A stretch of DNA of 64,000 nt from Chitinophagales bacterium (GCA_017303335.1 JAFLBK010000001.1:315001-379000), one strand, 5' to 3'. Positions 37,212-45,985 are shown, numbered from the stretch's first letter. Notes: generated by a model from the letters alone, not told the origin. Numbers and translations: made by a program.

Positions 37212-39134
37212 TTATTCTACCGTCACGTGTACGTTGACCATGGCACGCAGGGCGGTGGCGATACCATTGGCGTCGATACCGATCTCATCGTAGAGCTGTT
37301 TGGGTGTTCCATGCTCTACCAGGCGATCGGGTATGCCCAGTATCTTTACCTCTGCCTTGTACCCATGCTGGTTCATGAACTCCAGAACAGCCGTTCCGAA
37401 TCCACCAACCACGGTGCCGTCTTCTACGGTGATCACCTTGCTGTATTTACCGAATACCTCGTGAAGCATTGCCTCATCCAGCGGTTTCACGAAACGCATG
37501 TCGTAATGCGCCGGGTTGATGCCTTCTGCCTTAACATCGCGGATAGCGGCGGCGGCAAAATTACCCGGATGGCCGATCGTGAGGATCGCCACCTCTTTAC
37601 CATCTTTCAACTTACGACCGGTGCCGATCTGTATCTCCTTCATGTCGGTGCGCCATTCGGGCATCACACCTTCTCCTCTTGGATAGCGGATCACAAAGGG
37701 CAGATCGGTGGAATCCAGCTGGGCCGTATACATCAGGTTGCGCAATTCGCTTTCGTTCATCGGCGAACTGATGATCATATTGGGAATGCAACGGAAATAC
37801 GCGATGTCGTAACAGCCGTGGTGTGTGGGTCCGTCGTCTCCCACCAGCCCTGCCCTGTCGAGGCAGAAGATCACCGGCAGTTTCTGGATCGCCACGTCAT
37901 GCACTACGGAATCGTAGGCACGCTGCATAAAGGATGAATAGATGTTGCAGAACACTTTCATACCCTGGGTGGCCATACCGGCGCTGAGCGTAACGGCATG
38001 CTGTTCGGCAATGCCTACATCAAATGCACGATCGGGCATTTTCTCCATCATGTACTTGAGGGAGGAGCCGCTGGGCATAGCAGGTGTGATACCAAATATC
38101 TTCTTATTCTTTTCCGCCAGTTCGATGATGGTATGACCAAATACGTCCTGGTACTTGGGCGGCTGGGGAATATCGAATACTTTTTTCTGGATCTCGCCGG
38201 TCACTTTATCGAAGAGGCCTGGCGCATGCCACTTGGTCTGGTCCTTCTCGGCCAGCTCATACCCTTTGCCTTTTACGGTTTTAATGTGCAGGATTTTCGG
38301 GCCCGGGATATCCCGCAGGTCTTTCAGGGTATCCACCAGTTTGGTGATATTATGTCCGTCGATCGGGCCAAAATACCGGAGCTTCAGGGCTTCAAACAAA
38401 TTACTGCTCTTGCTCACCATGCCTTTCAGGCTCGCTTCCAGCTTGCTGGCCATTTCGCGGGAGAAATTCTTACCCACGGGTAATTTGCCCAATGCCTTCC
38501 ACACATTGTCACGCAGCTCGTTGTAGGTGTGCGATGTGGTGATATCGGTAAGGTATTCTTTGAGCGCACCCACGTTGGGGTCGATGCTCATGCAGTTATC
38601 GTTGAGGATGATGAGCACATTGCTCTTTTCAATACCCGCGTGGTTCATCGCTTCAAAAGCGAGCCCGGCAGTCATCGCCCCGTCGCCGATGATGGCAACG
38701 TGCTGGCGGTCGTTCTCCCCTTTGTAGTGAGAAGCCATCGCCATACCCAGGGCGGCCGATATGGAAGTAGAAGAGTGCCCGACACCGAATGTATCGTACT
38801 CGCTCTCGCTGCGCTTGGGAAAGCCGCTGAGTCCTTTGTATTTGCGGTTGGTAGGAAAATTATCGCGGCGGCCGGTGAGGATCTTGTGTCCATAGGCCTG
38901 GTGCCCTACGTCCCACACGAGCTGATCATAGGGGGTATTGAAAACATAGTGCAGGGCAACGCTCAGTTCTACCACGCCCAGGCTGGCGCCGAAATGCCCT
39001 CCGTATACGCTCACCACATCGATGATGTACTGGCGGAGTTCATCGCATACTTTGTGCAGGTCTTCCCGGCTGATCTTCTTCAGGTCGTCCGGTGAATTGA
39101 TGGCGCCTAGCAACGGTCCTGGTTTAATTTCCAT
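37212..39134 (-). CDS. dxs: 1-deoxy-D-xylulose-5-phosphate synthase
   Basis: A 640-residue thiamine-diphosphate enzyme that makes DXP from pyruvate and glyceraldehyde-3-phosphate, the first step of the MEP isoprenoid pathway. The markers are GHQAYGHKILTGR, the TPP/Mg motif GDGAMTAGLAFEAMNHAG with NDN, and DGPTHHGCYDIAY. The frame continues upstream to 39194, but the ATG at 39134 (MEIKPGPLLGAINSPDDLKK) is the family start and the promoter lies between them. Confidence 0.96.
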   Translation of the reverse strand: MEIKPGPLLGAINSPDDLKKISREDLHKVCDELRQYIIDVVSVYGGHFGASLGVVELSVALHYVFNTPYDQLVWDVGHQAYGHKILTGRRDNFPTNRKYKGLSGFPKRSESEYDTFGVGHSSTSISAALGMAMASHYKGENDRQHVAIIGDGAMTAGLAFEAMNHAGIEKSNVLIILNDNCMSIDPNVGALKEYLTDITTSHTYNELRDNVWKALGKLPVGKNFSREMASKLEASLKGMVSKSSNLFEALKLRYFGPIDGHNITKLVDTLKDLRDIPGPKILHIKTVKGKGYELAEKDQTKWHAPGLFDKVTGEIQKKVFDIPQPPKYQDVFGHTIIELAEKNKKIFGITPAMPSGSSLKYMMEKMPDRAFDVGIAEQHAVTLSAGMATQGMKVFCNIYSSFMQRAYDSVVHDVAIQKLPVIFCLDRAGLVGDDGPTHHGCYDIAYFRCIPNMIISSPMNESELRNLMYTAQLDSTDLPFVIRYPRGEGVMPEWRTDMKEIQIGTGRKLKDGKEVAILTIGHPGNFAAAAIRDVKAEGINPAHYDMRFVKPLDEAMLHEVFGKYSKVITVEDGTVVGGFGTAVLEFMNQHGYKAEVKILGIPDRLVEHGTPKQLYDEIGIDANGIATALRAMVNVHVTVE

Positions 39135-39152
39135 GTATCGGTTTTTACCCGG

Positions 39153-39160
39153 CAAATGTA
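39153..39160 (-). promoter_or_regulatory. -7 promoter element of dxs
   Basis: TACATTTG on the minus strand lies 18 nt before the ATG at 39134. It falls inside the longer open frame and rules out the upstream start. Confidence 0.6.
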
Positions 39161-39228
39161 CATTTTTATCTGCCTTAACAGGGGGTTTAAACAATTTTTA
39201 TCGGCAAAGGTTCGGTCGGGATACCCGG

Positions 39229-40194
39229 TTAATCCGGGTTGTAGGTGATGATGACCACCGCGTGTTTTTCGAAGCCGGAGCTGAGCCTTACTTCATAACG
39301 CTTGCGGGCCGTTTCTATTATCATCAGGGCCGTATTCGGGGGAATGCTGCCCAGGTTTTCGGCCTGCATGATGATTTCGGTTGGTTTATTGGGTTCCCGG
39401 AGCGTAAGGTTGAATTCAAGGGCTTTGTTGCTGATCCGTTGTTTTACGAGTACCGGCTCTTTGTCTACGAAGATGGAGATGGTATCACCGTCTACCACGG
39501 CATTATCGTAAAGGGAGATATGAACCACCGAATCGGCCAGGTTCACCAGTTCCTGGATCTCGAGTTTACGATCGGCGGGAGTGCTGTCGGCTGAAACCGG
39601 GCTCACTGCCGGCGCCGGAGCGGGAACTACCGGATCAGCAGGCTGCAGAAAAGCCGTTGTATCCACCCGGGGCACACGCTTGAAAATATAATCGAGGAAT
39701 TTCTGCTGTACGAAATCTTCCAGCGGGTAATTTGGCTTTTTCACCTTTTGCAAAACCACCACCAGGTCTTCGCCGGGAAAACAACTGGTATCCTGGCCAA
39801 AACCGCTCCAGGTACCGCTCAGGTATTGCGTATTGCCGATTTTATAATAGCGGAGATTGAAGGTTTTCTGGCAGGGATTGAAGTTTTCGGGTAAGAGGTA
39901 GGCGGGCAGGCCGATCTCCCAGATAAAGCAGTTCTTTGTCTTTCGGTTTCGCTCCCCCTCCATCTGGAACAACACAAAGCGGCTGGTATCCTTGAACGCG
40001 AAGGTATAGCCGGTGAGGTTACGCCCGCTTTGGTTTATCTGCATCTCGATGCTCTCGACACCATGATGCTCGGCGCTGCTGCGGCTGATCTTGCCGCTCC
40101 AGATACCGGTAAGCTGCTGCGCCCCTGCGTAGCAAAACAAGCCCCAGAAGCTGCAGGTCAATATCCATCTTTTATTCAGCCATACTGCATGCAT
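39229..40194 (-). CDS. Exported protein of unknown function
   Basis: A 321-residue protein with a signal peptide (cleaved near CYAGAQQ). Residues about 27-155 form a beta-rich lipocalin-like region (GIWSGKISRSS, GTWSGFGQD). A proline/alanine-rich linker (PADPVVPAPAPAVSP) follows, then a C-terminal domain with a VHISLYDNAVVDGDTISIFVDKEPV-type pattern seen in other Bacteroidota exported proteins. No function can be assigned. It is followed on the minus strand by dxs and preceded by the M23 gene (15-nt gap), so an operon with the M23 peptidase is likely. Confidence 0.7.
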   Translation of the reverse strand: MHAVWLNKRWILTCSFWGLFCYAGAQQLTGIWSGKISRSSAEHHGVESIEMQINQSGRNLTGYTFAFKDTSRFVLFQMEGERNRKTKNCFIWEIGLPAYLLPENFNPCQKTFNLRYYKIGNTQYLSGTWSGFGQDTSCFPGEDLVVVLQKVKKPNYPLEDFVQQKFLDYIFKRVPRVDTTAFLQPADPVVPAPAPAVSPVSADSTPADRKLEIQELVNLADSVVHISLYDNAVVDGDTISIFVDKEPVLVKQRISNKALEFNLTLREPNKPTEIIMQAENLGSIPPNTALMIIETARKRYEVRLSSGFEKHAVVIITYNPD

Positions 40195-40209
40195 ATCAAC
40201 GGGTGTATA

Positions 40210-40944
40210 TTATGGTTGGGTGAACCGCATGATGTCCAGGATAAGATCGGCATCGGGGCAATTGGCCAGGTATTTTTCCTTTTCCGACTCTTTGCAAACA
40301 CCCGGGTAATCGCCTTCCTTAAACTCCAGATCGGCAATTACCTGGAAATGGAGGTGTGGCGGCCAGTTTCCATTCTCGGTGGGTTTTCCGAAATGGGCGA
40401 AGCATTGCCCGCGGGTGATGAACTGTCCCTCCCGGATCGCCGCTAGGTCGGCCAGGCTCAAATGCCCATACAGGGTATGAAATTGGACCGTATCCAGTTG
40501 ATGCTGCAGGATGATGGTGGCGCCGTAATCGCCGAAATGATCGTTGAAGGCGAAACTGTGGATCATACCGCCGAGGGGCGCATACACTTTGGTTCCGGCA
40601 TCGCCCCAGATATCGATACCCAGGTGAAGGCGCCGGGGTTCCTCATGTACAGCGTCCATATCATTTTCGTTCAGATCGTATTTCACGATGTTGAACAACA
40701 CACTTCGTTTATACATATCCCGCAGCTCATTGTAACCACCAACCAGGTATCTGGCTTTCCGTTGTGCACGGAGTTTACTGATGTAGGCGGTAAACGAATC
40801 CGTATCGCTGTAGATGAACTCGGTAAGTTCGGTGTTGTTCTTTGACAGATCGAGCCGCTGTAAAATATCGTTCCCGGAAAAATCGACGACCCGGTGAAAG
40901 GATGTTTGCTGCGCAGCCAGTATTTTTTCCAGGTTTGTCATCAT
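40210..40944 (-). CDS. M23-family metallopeptidase
   Basis: A 244-residue protein with the zinc ligands of M23 endopeptidases: His107 and Asp111 (RLHLGIDIW) and the HLHF motif (His197 and His199). Such enzymes cut peptidoglycan cross-links. No signal peptide is visible with the ATG at 40944. The GTG at 40980 would add a short hydrophobic start (SAGFVFLGNKV) that does not look like a signal either. It lies 15 nt before the unknown exported protein. Confidence 0.82.
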   Translation of the reverse strand: MMTNLEKILAAQQTSFHRVVDFSGNDILQRLDLSKNNTELTEFIYSDTDSFTAYISKLRAQRKARYLVGGYNELRDMYKRSVLFNIVKYDLNENDMDAVHEEPRRLHLGIDIWGDAGTKVYAPLGGMIHSFAFNDHFGDYGATIILQHQLDTVQFHTLYGHLSLADLAAIREGQFITRGQCFAHFGKPTENGNWPPHLHFQVIADLEFKEGDYPGVCKESEKEKYLANCPDADLILDIMRFTQP

Positions 40945-40997
40945 GACTTTGTTACCTAAAAATACAAAGCCGGCGCTCACCAGCCATAAAAGTTCCG

Positions 40998-42347
40998 TTA
41001 TTGTTGCAGGGAATCGATCTTTTGCTGCAGCAGTTTTTTCTCCGCTGCCGAATGCGTTAAGGACTTTGCTTCATTGAAATAGCCGATCGCTTTTTCCTTT
41101 TGCCGGAGTTTCAGCCAGAATTCGCCCAGGGTAGCGGGCAGCAGGTAGTAAGTTAACAGCGGTGCGGATGGGGGTATCGATTCGATGGCTTTGATGCCTT
41201 CGGCCGGACCGTACCATTCGCCGATCGCGATGGCCCGGTTCAGTTCCACGATGGGCGACGGATAATGAACACGGAGCAGGTCGTAATACCGGAGAATACT
41301 GTTCCAGTTGGTTTGTTCGTACGTGGGCGCCGCCGCATGTTCGTAAGCGATCATGGCCTCGAGGTGATACCGGCTGATGCGGTCGCTTTCGGTGGATCGT
41401 TCGAGGTGGCGGATACCTTCCCGGATCCGTTCCTTGTTCCAGCGGCCGCGATCCTGCTGCGCAAGCAACCGGATATTGCCCGCATCATCAAGCCTTGTTT
41501 CGTTCCGCGACGCGATGAAATTCATCAGCGCCAGCAAGGCACGGGCTTCGGCCTGTTCAACCAGGGTACTGCTGCAAATCAGTTCACAAAGGCGCATCGC
41601 TTCCTGCATCAGGTCTTCCCGAACCAGTTTTTCATGCTGGGTGGAATTGTATCCTTCGTTAAACAGCAGGTAGATGGCCGTGAGTACATTTTCCAGCCGG
41701 TTGCTGATCTCATTTTCCGGAGGCAAGTCAAACGAAACCTGGTTATCGCGGAAACTCTGCCGGGCACGGTACAGCCTTTTCTCGATCGTACCATAACCGG
41801 TCAGGAAAGATTTAGCGATCTCGGTAACACTGAAACCGCACAGTGTTTTCAGGATGAGTGCAACCTGCGCCTCTGCCGAAAGCGAAGGATGACAGCACAC
41901 GAACATCATGCGCAACTGGTCGTCGTTGATACTGCCGGCCTGTACCGTTTCGTGTACCGTAGGAACAAGCGAATACTCCGACTGGAGTAGTGGAGTGATC
42001 TGCTGCGCTAATGCGTCGGTCCTTTTCTGCCTGCGCAACACATCAATCGCTTTATTGCGTGCAGCCGTAAAAAGCCAGGCCGATGGATTGTCGGGCAGCC
42101 CCCCGATCTTCCAGGTGTGCAGCGCTTTTTCCAGTGTATCCTGCACCACATCTTCGGCGAGTTGCAGGTTCTGCGGACCAAAGAGCTTGGTGAGTACCGA
42201 CACCAGTTTGCCCCATTCGTGCCGGAACAGGTGTTCAACCGTTTGTTCTATGTGTGGAGAATGAGCCAGTGCAATTATTTCTGTACGATAAGAAACCTCA
42301 CCCCCTGCCCCTCTCCCTGGGGAGAGGGGGTTCGGGAAGCGAAGCAA
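40998..42347 (-). CDS. ECF sigma factor with C-terminal extension (DUF6596, ECF42-like)
   Basis: A 449-residue sigma factor. Sigma region 2 is at about residues 40-110 (AEDVVQDTLEKALHTW) and region 4 at about 150-205 (LIIKTL-type helix-turn-helix: ALILKTLCGFSVTEIAKSFLTGYGTIEKRL). The long TPR-like tail (about 210-449; PIVELNRAIAIGEWYGPAEG) is the hallmark of the ECF42 group. ECF42 factors have no anti-sigma factor and are paired with YciI/DGPF proteins, exactly as here. The only start in frame is TTG at 42347, and the first 17 residues come from a palindromic repeat (see findings), so the true start is uncertain. Confidence 0.85.
   Translation of the reverse strand: MLRFPNPLSPGRGAGGEVSYRTEIIALAHSPHIEQTVEHLFRHEWGKLVSVLTKLFGPQNLQLAEDVVQDTLEKALHTWKIGGLPDNPSAWLFTAARNKAIDVLRRQKRTDALAQQITPLLQSEYSLVPTVHETVQAGSINDDQLRMMFVCCHPSLSAEAQVALILKTLCGFSVTEIAKSFLTGYGTIEKRLYRARQSFRDNQVSFDLPPENEISNRLENVLTAIYLLFNEGYNSTQHEKLVREDLMQEAMRLCELICSSTLVEQAEARALLALMNFIASRNETRLDDAGNIRLLAQQDRGRWNKERIREGIRHLERSTESDRISRYHLEAMIAYEHAAAPTYEQTNWNSILRYYDLLRVHYPSPIVELNRAIAIGEWYGPAEGIKAIESIPPSAPLLTYYLLPATLGEFWLKLRQKEKAIGYFNEAKSLTHSAAEKKLLQQKIDSLQQ
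42297..42336. repeat. GC-rich palindromic repeat, copy A
   Basis: CCCCTCTCCC / GGGAGAGGGG is a perfect 10-bp palindrome inside a longer unit that begins CCTCACCCCCTG on the plus strand. It overlaps the 5' end of the sigma gene and is translated there as part of PLSPGRGAGGEV. Confidence 0.7.
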
Positions 42348-42353
42348 TAAATA

Positions 42354-42704
42354 TTACGATGGCATATCCATCTTCTGCACCTGGCGTACGATCACCGATC
42401 CGCCGCTTTCAAAATCGGGGTAGTCGTTGCAGAGCGCAACGGCCTCCTCGTAATCGGCGGCGTTGATGATGAAATAACCGCCGATGATCTCTTTGCCTTC
42501 GGCGAACACCGCGTCGGTAACAACTTTGTTCTTTCCGCTGATGATCTTTCCGGTGGGCAGCAGCGGTTCGCCCTCCACGTAACGGCCGGCCTTGGCCAGT
42601 TTGTCGATCCAGGCCATCCATTTGGCCATGATGTTTTGCATCTCCTGTGCAGAAGGCTCCTGGTTGGATTTGATCCCTTCAAAAATGAGCATGAACTTTT
42701 CCAT
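42354..42704 (-). CDS. YciI/DGPF-domain protein
   Basis: A 116-residue protein with the DGPF-type pattern (here DAVFAEGKEIIGGYFII at about residues 68-84) and the YciI-like fold. Its gene stands 6 nt before the sigma factor start on the same strand, which is the standard pairing of ECF42 sigma factors. These proteins are usually controlled by the sigma factor; a small enzyme or ligand-binding role is suspected. Confidence 0.85.
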   Translation of the reverse strand: MEKFMLIFEGIKSNQEPSAQEMQNIMAKWMAWIDKLAKAGRYVEGEPLLPTGKIISGKNKVVTDAVFAEGKEIIGGYFIINAADYEEAVALCNDYPDFESGGSVIVRQVQKMDMPS

Positions 42705-42782
42705 ACAATCTTTTTTTAAAAGTTAGGTGATTTTAGGGAATGACGAACAGGAAAACCCAATCCGGACAGTGAAATAAAAAAA

Positions 42783-42823
42783 ATTGACCTCACCCCATCC
42801 TTCTCCTGCAGGAGAGGGTGAAA
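42783..42823. repeat. GC-rich palindromic repeat, copy B
   Basis: In the gap between leuS and the YciI gene: CCTCACCCCATCC followed by the near-palindrome CCTTCTCCTGCAGGAGAGG. It shares the CCTCACCCC start and the TCTCC/GGAGA arms with copy A. Confidence 0.6.
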
Positions 42824-42851
42824 TTAATCTTATCAAAACAGATAGAAGTGT

Positions 42852-45677
42852 TTACAGCACCACGTTGATCATCTTGTTCTTTACGTAGATGATCTTTTTC
42901 GGGGGCTTGCCGTCGAGCCATTTCTGTACCACGTCGTTCTTCAGCACTTCTTCCTCCACCTGTTTTTGTTCCAGGTCGATGGGCAGGGTGATGCTGGTAC
43001 GCAGTTTCCCGTTCACCGATACCGGGTATTCCTTGCTGCTTTCCACCAGCAGGGCCGGGTTGAATGCGGGGTATGAAGCATCAAGTATACTTCCTTCATT
43101 ACCCAGCTGGCGCCAGAGTTCTTCGGCGATATGCGGTGCGTAAGGAGTGAGTAAGATGAGCAAGGGTTCGAGGATCTCTTTCTTATTGCATTTGAGATCG
43201 GCCAGTTCGTTCACGCAGATCATGAAAGTGCTCACGGCGGTATTGAAACTGAAGCGTTCGGTATCTTCCTCGATCTTTTTAATGGTGCGGTGCAATACCT
43301 TCAGTTCGGCATCGGTGGCCTTTTCAGTTGTCCAGATCTTACCCTTTACATCATCATTGAACAGGCGCCAAAGCTTGCGCAGGAAGCGATGTACGCCCTC
43401 GATGCCCTTGGTATCCCAGGGTTTGCTGGCTTCCACCGGGCCCAGGAACATCTCGTACATGCGGAAGGTATCGGCGCCGTATTTATCGCACAGAACCCTT
43501 GGATCAACGGTATTAAAATACCTTTTACTCATCTTCTCCGTTTCAACGCCGCAGATGTATTTCATATCCTTCAATGAGCCAGTGCTGCACGACAAAGAGA
43601 ACGTTCCATCTTCGAATATAAATTCGGCATCTGCAAACTCTGGCTTCCACTTCTTAAACGCTTCAATATCTAACTGAACCCCATCTACAATATTCACATC
43701 CACATGCAGGGGTTGTACTTCATATTCGCTTTGCTTACCAGCAGATACAAATTGATTGGTGCCGGCTATTCTGTAAACAATCCTTGAACTTCCTTGTATC
43801 ATTCCCTGGTTGAGCAATCGTTTGAAGGGTTCATCGTAGCCGATCAGCCCGAGGTCGAAGAGCACTTTGGTCCACATACGGCTGTAGAGCAAATGCCCCA
43901 CGGCATGTTCGGTACCGCCGATGTAAAGGTCTACCTGGTTCCAGTAATCGCTCACCTTGCGGTCGCAGAATGTTTGGTTGTTGTGCGGATCCATGTAGCG
44001 CAGGAAGTACCAGCTGCTGCCGGCATAACCGGGCATGGTGCTGGTTTCCCGCCTTCCTCCGACTAAAGTCGGAGACATTTCAGGCAATACATTCAGCCAT
44101 TCTTTCAGATTGGCAAGTGGTCCTTCCCCATTCGGACCGGGGCCGTATTTATCCACATGCGGCAGTTGGAGGGGCAGGTCCTTTTCGTCGAGCGGTATAG
44201 CGATATCGTCTTTCCAGACGATCGGGAATGGTTCGCCCCAGTAGCGTTGACGGCTGAAGCCGGCATCCCGCATCTTGTAATTCACTTTGCGTTTGCCGAT
44301 GCCCAGCTCTTCCACCTTGTTCACAGCAACAGCAATGGCTTCCTTCATGGGCAGCCCGTTCAGGAAACCAGAATTCTCGAGGATGGCCTCCTTGGTAGGG
44401 TTGGCTTCTTCGCCGTTGAAATGAGTGCCGATGATATTGGTGATGGGAATGTTGAAATGAGTGGCGAAGAGAAAATCACGCTGATCGCCACAGGGCACGG
44501 CCATGATGGCGCCGGTACCATAGCCTGCCAGCACGTATTCGGCCGTCCACACCGGGATCTTTCTGCCGTCGAACGGGTTGATGGCATACGCGCCGGTGAA
44601 GCAGCCGGTAACGGTTTTGGCTTCGGCTAGGCGTTCCCGTTCGCTGCGGCTTTTTACGTATTTCAGGTAATCGTTTACCGCTGTTTGCTGTTCGGGTGTG
44701 GTGATCTTCCCGATTAATTCATGTTCGGGAGCGATGACCATGAAATCGACCCCGAAGATGGTATCGGGGCGGGTGGTGTATACTTTCAGTTTCAGCGCAT
44801 CGCTCCCTTCTTCTCGAGGAGAGGGGTTGGGGGTGAGGTTGAATTCAATCTCGGCGCCTTCGCTCTTACCGATCCAGTTACGCTGCATTTCCTTCATCGA
44901 ATCGCTGAAGTCGACCGTTTCCAATCCTTCCAGCAGGCGATCGGCATAGGCCGTGATGCGCAGGAACCATTGGCGCATCCTTCGTTTCTCTACCGGGAAT
45001 CCGCCGCGTTCGCTAACGCCGTTCACCACTTCGTCGTTGGCCAGTACGGTGCCCAGCGCTTCGCACCAGTTCACTTCACCGTAGGCGCTGAATGCCAGGC
45101 GGCGCTGCATGAGTATGTCTTCCTGCTCTTTTTTGGAAAAGGCCTTCCACTGTTCGGCAGTGAAATGCCTGGAGCCCTTTGTTTCGTATTTTTTTACCAG
45201 TTCGCTGATGGGTCTTGCCTTTTTCTGCGTATTGCAGAAATAGCTGTTGAACAGTTGCAGGAAAAGCCACTGCGTCCATTTATAGTAGTTTGGGTCGCTG
45301 GTCTGCACTTCGCGGTCCCAGTCGTAACAGAAACCAATTTTGTCCAACTGGCTTTTGAACGTAGCGATGTTCTTACGGGTGGTTTCGGCCGGGTGCTGGC
45401 CGGTTTCGAGTGCGTATTGTTCGGCGGGGAGGCCAAAGCTGTCGAAGCCCATCGGGTGCAGTACGTTGAACCCTTTCAGGCGTTTATAGCGGCTGTAAAT
45501 ATCGCTGGCGATATAGCCCAGCGGATGCCCTACGTGCAGGCCGGCGCCGCTCGGATACGGGAACATATCCAGCACATAGTATTTGGGTTTGGAAGAGTCG
45601 TTCGATACCGCGTATCTTTTTTTCTCCTTCCATTCTTTCTGCCATCTTTCTTCAATCTGTCTGAAATCGTATTCCAT
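42852..45677 (-). CDS. leuS: Leucyl-tRNA synthetase with translated repeat insertions
   Basis: A 941-residue class I synthetase (from MEYDFRQIEERWQ). The HIGH motif is seen as LHVGHPLG, the editing domain around TTRPDTIFG and YGTGAIMAVPCGDQRD, and the second signature as KMSKR instead of KMSKS. Three short segments look like translated repeats or additions: NLTPNPSPREEGSD before TTRPDT (DNA 44804-44845), PEMSPTLVGGRR (DNA 44046-44084), and TFSLSCSTGSLKDM before KYICG (DNA about 43567-43608). The frame is open upstream to 45776 (ATGs at 45734 and 45776), but the family start is the ATG at 45677, next to repeat D. Confidence 0.93.
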   Translation of the reverse strand: MEYDFRQIEERWQKEWKEKKRYAVSNDSSKPKYYVLDMFPYPSGAGLHVGHPLGYIASDIYSRYKRLKGFNVLHPMGFDSFGLPAEQYALETGQHPAETTRKNIATFKSQLDKIGFCYDWDREVQTSDPNYYKWTQWLFLQLFNSYFCNTQKKARPISELVKKYETKGSRHFTAEQWKAFSKKEQEDILMQRRLAFSAYGEVNWCEALGTVLANDEVVNGVSERGGFPVEKRRMRQWFLRITAYADRLLEGLETVDFSDSMKEMQRNWIGKSEGAEIEFNLTPNPSPREEGSDALKLKVYTTRPDTIFGVDFMVIAPEHELIGKITTPEQQTAVNDYLKYVKSRSERERLAEAKTVTGCFTGAYAINPFDGRKIPVWTAEYVLAGYGTGAIMAVPCGDQRDFLFATHFNIPITNIIGTHFNGEEANPTKEAILENSGFLNGLPMKEAIAVAVNKVEELGIGKRKVNYKMRDAGFSRQRYWGEPFPIVWKDDIAIPLDEKDLPLQLPHVDKYGPGPNGEGPLANLKEWLNVLPEMSPTLVGGRRETSTMPGYAGSSWYFLRYMDPHNNQTFCDRKVSDYWNQVDLYIGGTEHAVGHLLYSRMWTKVLFDLGLIGYDEPFKRLLNQGMIQGSSRIVYRIAGTNQFVSAGKQSEYEVQPLHVDVNIVDGVQLDIEAFKKWKPEFADAEFIFEDGTFSLSCSTGSLKDMKYICGVETEKMSKRYFNTVDPRVLCDKYGADTFRMYEMFLGPVEASKPWDTKGIEGVHRFLRKLWRLFNDDVKGKIWTTEKATDAELKVLHRTIKKIEEDTERFSFNTAVSTFMICVNELADLKCNKKEILEPLLILLTPYAPHIAEELWRQLGNEGSILDASYPAFNPALLVESSKEYPVSVNGKLRTSITLPIDLEQKQVEEEVLKNDVVQKWLDGKPPKKIIYVKNKMINVVL
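44057..44074. repeat. Palindromic repeat, copy C (inside leuS)
   Basis: CTCCGACT / AGTCGGAG is an 8-bp perfect palindrome with a 2-nt centre, inside leuS. It encodes the SPTLVGG part of the protein. The peptide is, from memory, a common by-product of this palindrome in Bacteroidota. Confidence 0.65.
44804..44845. repeat. GC-rich palindromic repeat, copy E (inside leuS)
   Basis: On the minus strand it reads CCTCACCCCCAACCCCTCTCC followed by TCGAGAAGAAGGG, the same family as copies A and B in opposite orientation. It is translated in frame as LTPNPSPREEG within LeuRS. Confidence 0.7.
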
Positions 45678-45698
45678 GCCCCCAACCCCTGAAGGGGC
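45678..45698. repeat. Palindromic repeat, copy D (before leuS)
   Basis: GCCCCCAACCCCTGAAGGGGC on the plus strand holds a CCCCT / AGGGG palindrome directly abutting the leuS ATG at 45675-45677. It may influence ribosome access to that start. Confidence 0.6.
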
Positions 45699-45928
45699 GG
45701 TATTACCGGTTGTATTTTTTTCTTCTTTGCTCATGTGCAGTCCGCTATTGCAATTTTTACTTTTAGGGTCAGTCATATCCTTTCTGTTATTCTTAATTCA
45801 ACAGGTGATTTGTGAAGGAAAAGTTATATAACCCCTGTTCACACCGAACACATTCATTGAATAAAAATAAATCAGGCAGGCAATCGTTTCGAAGCGAGCA
45901 AAAATACGGCAAAGCAGCTAAAAACCTT

Positions 45929-45936
45929 TATTTTTG
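45929..45936 (+). promoter_or_regulatory. -7 promoter element of ftsX
   Basis: TATTTTTG fits TAnnTTTG, 49 nt upstream of the ATG at 45986. Confidence 0.55.
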
Positions 45937-45985
45937 CCGCACCTGAAAAACCGGGTGCTACTAACCTCCAAAGATTTATCAAGCT

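Noticed and set aside
39135..39228. A riboswitch upstream of dxs
   Set aside because: The leader from the promoter is only about 20 nt, too short for a thiamine element.
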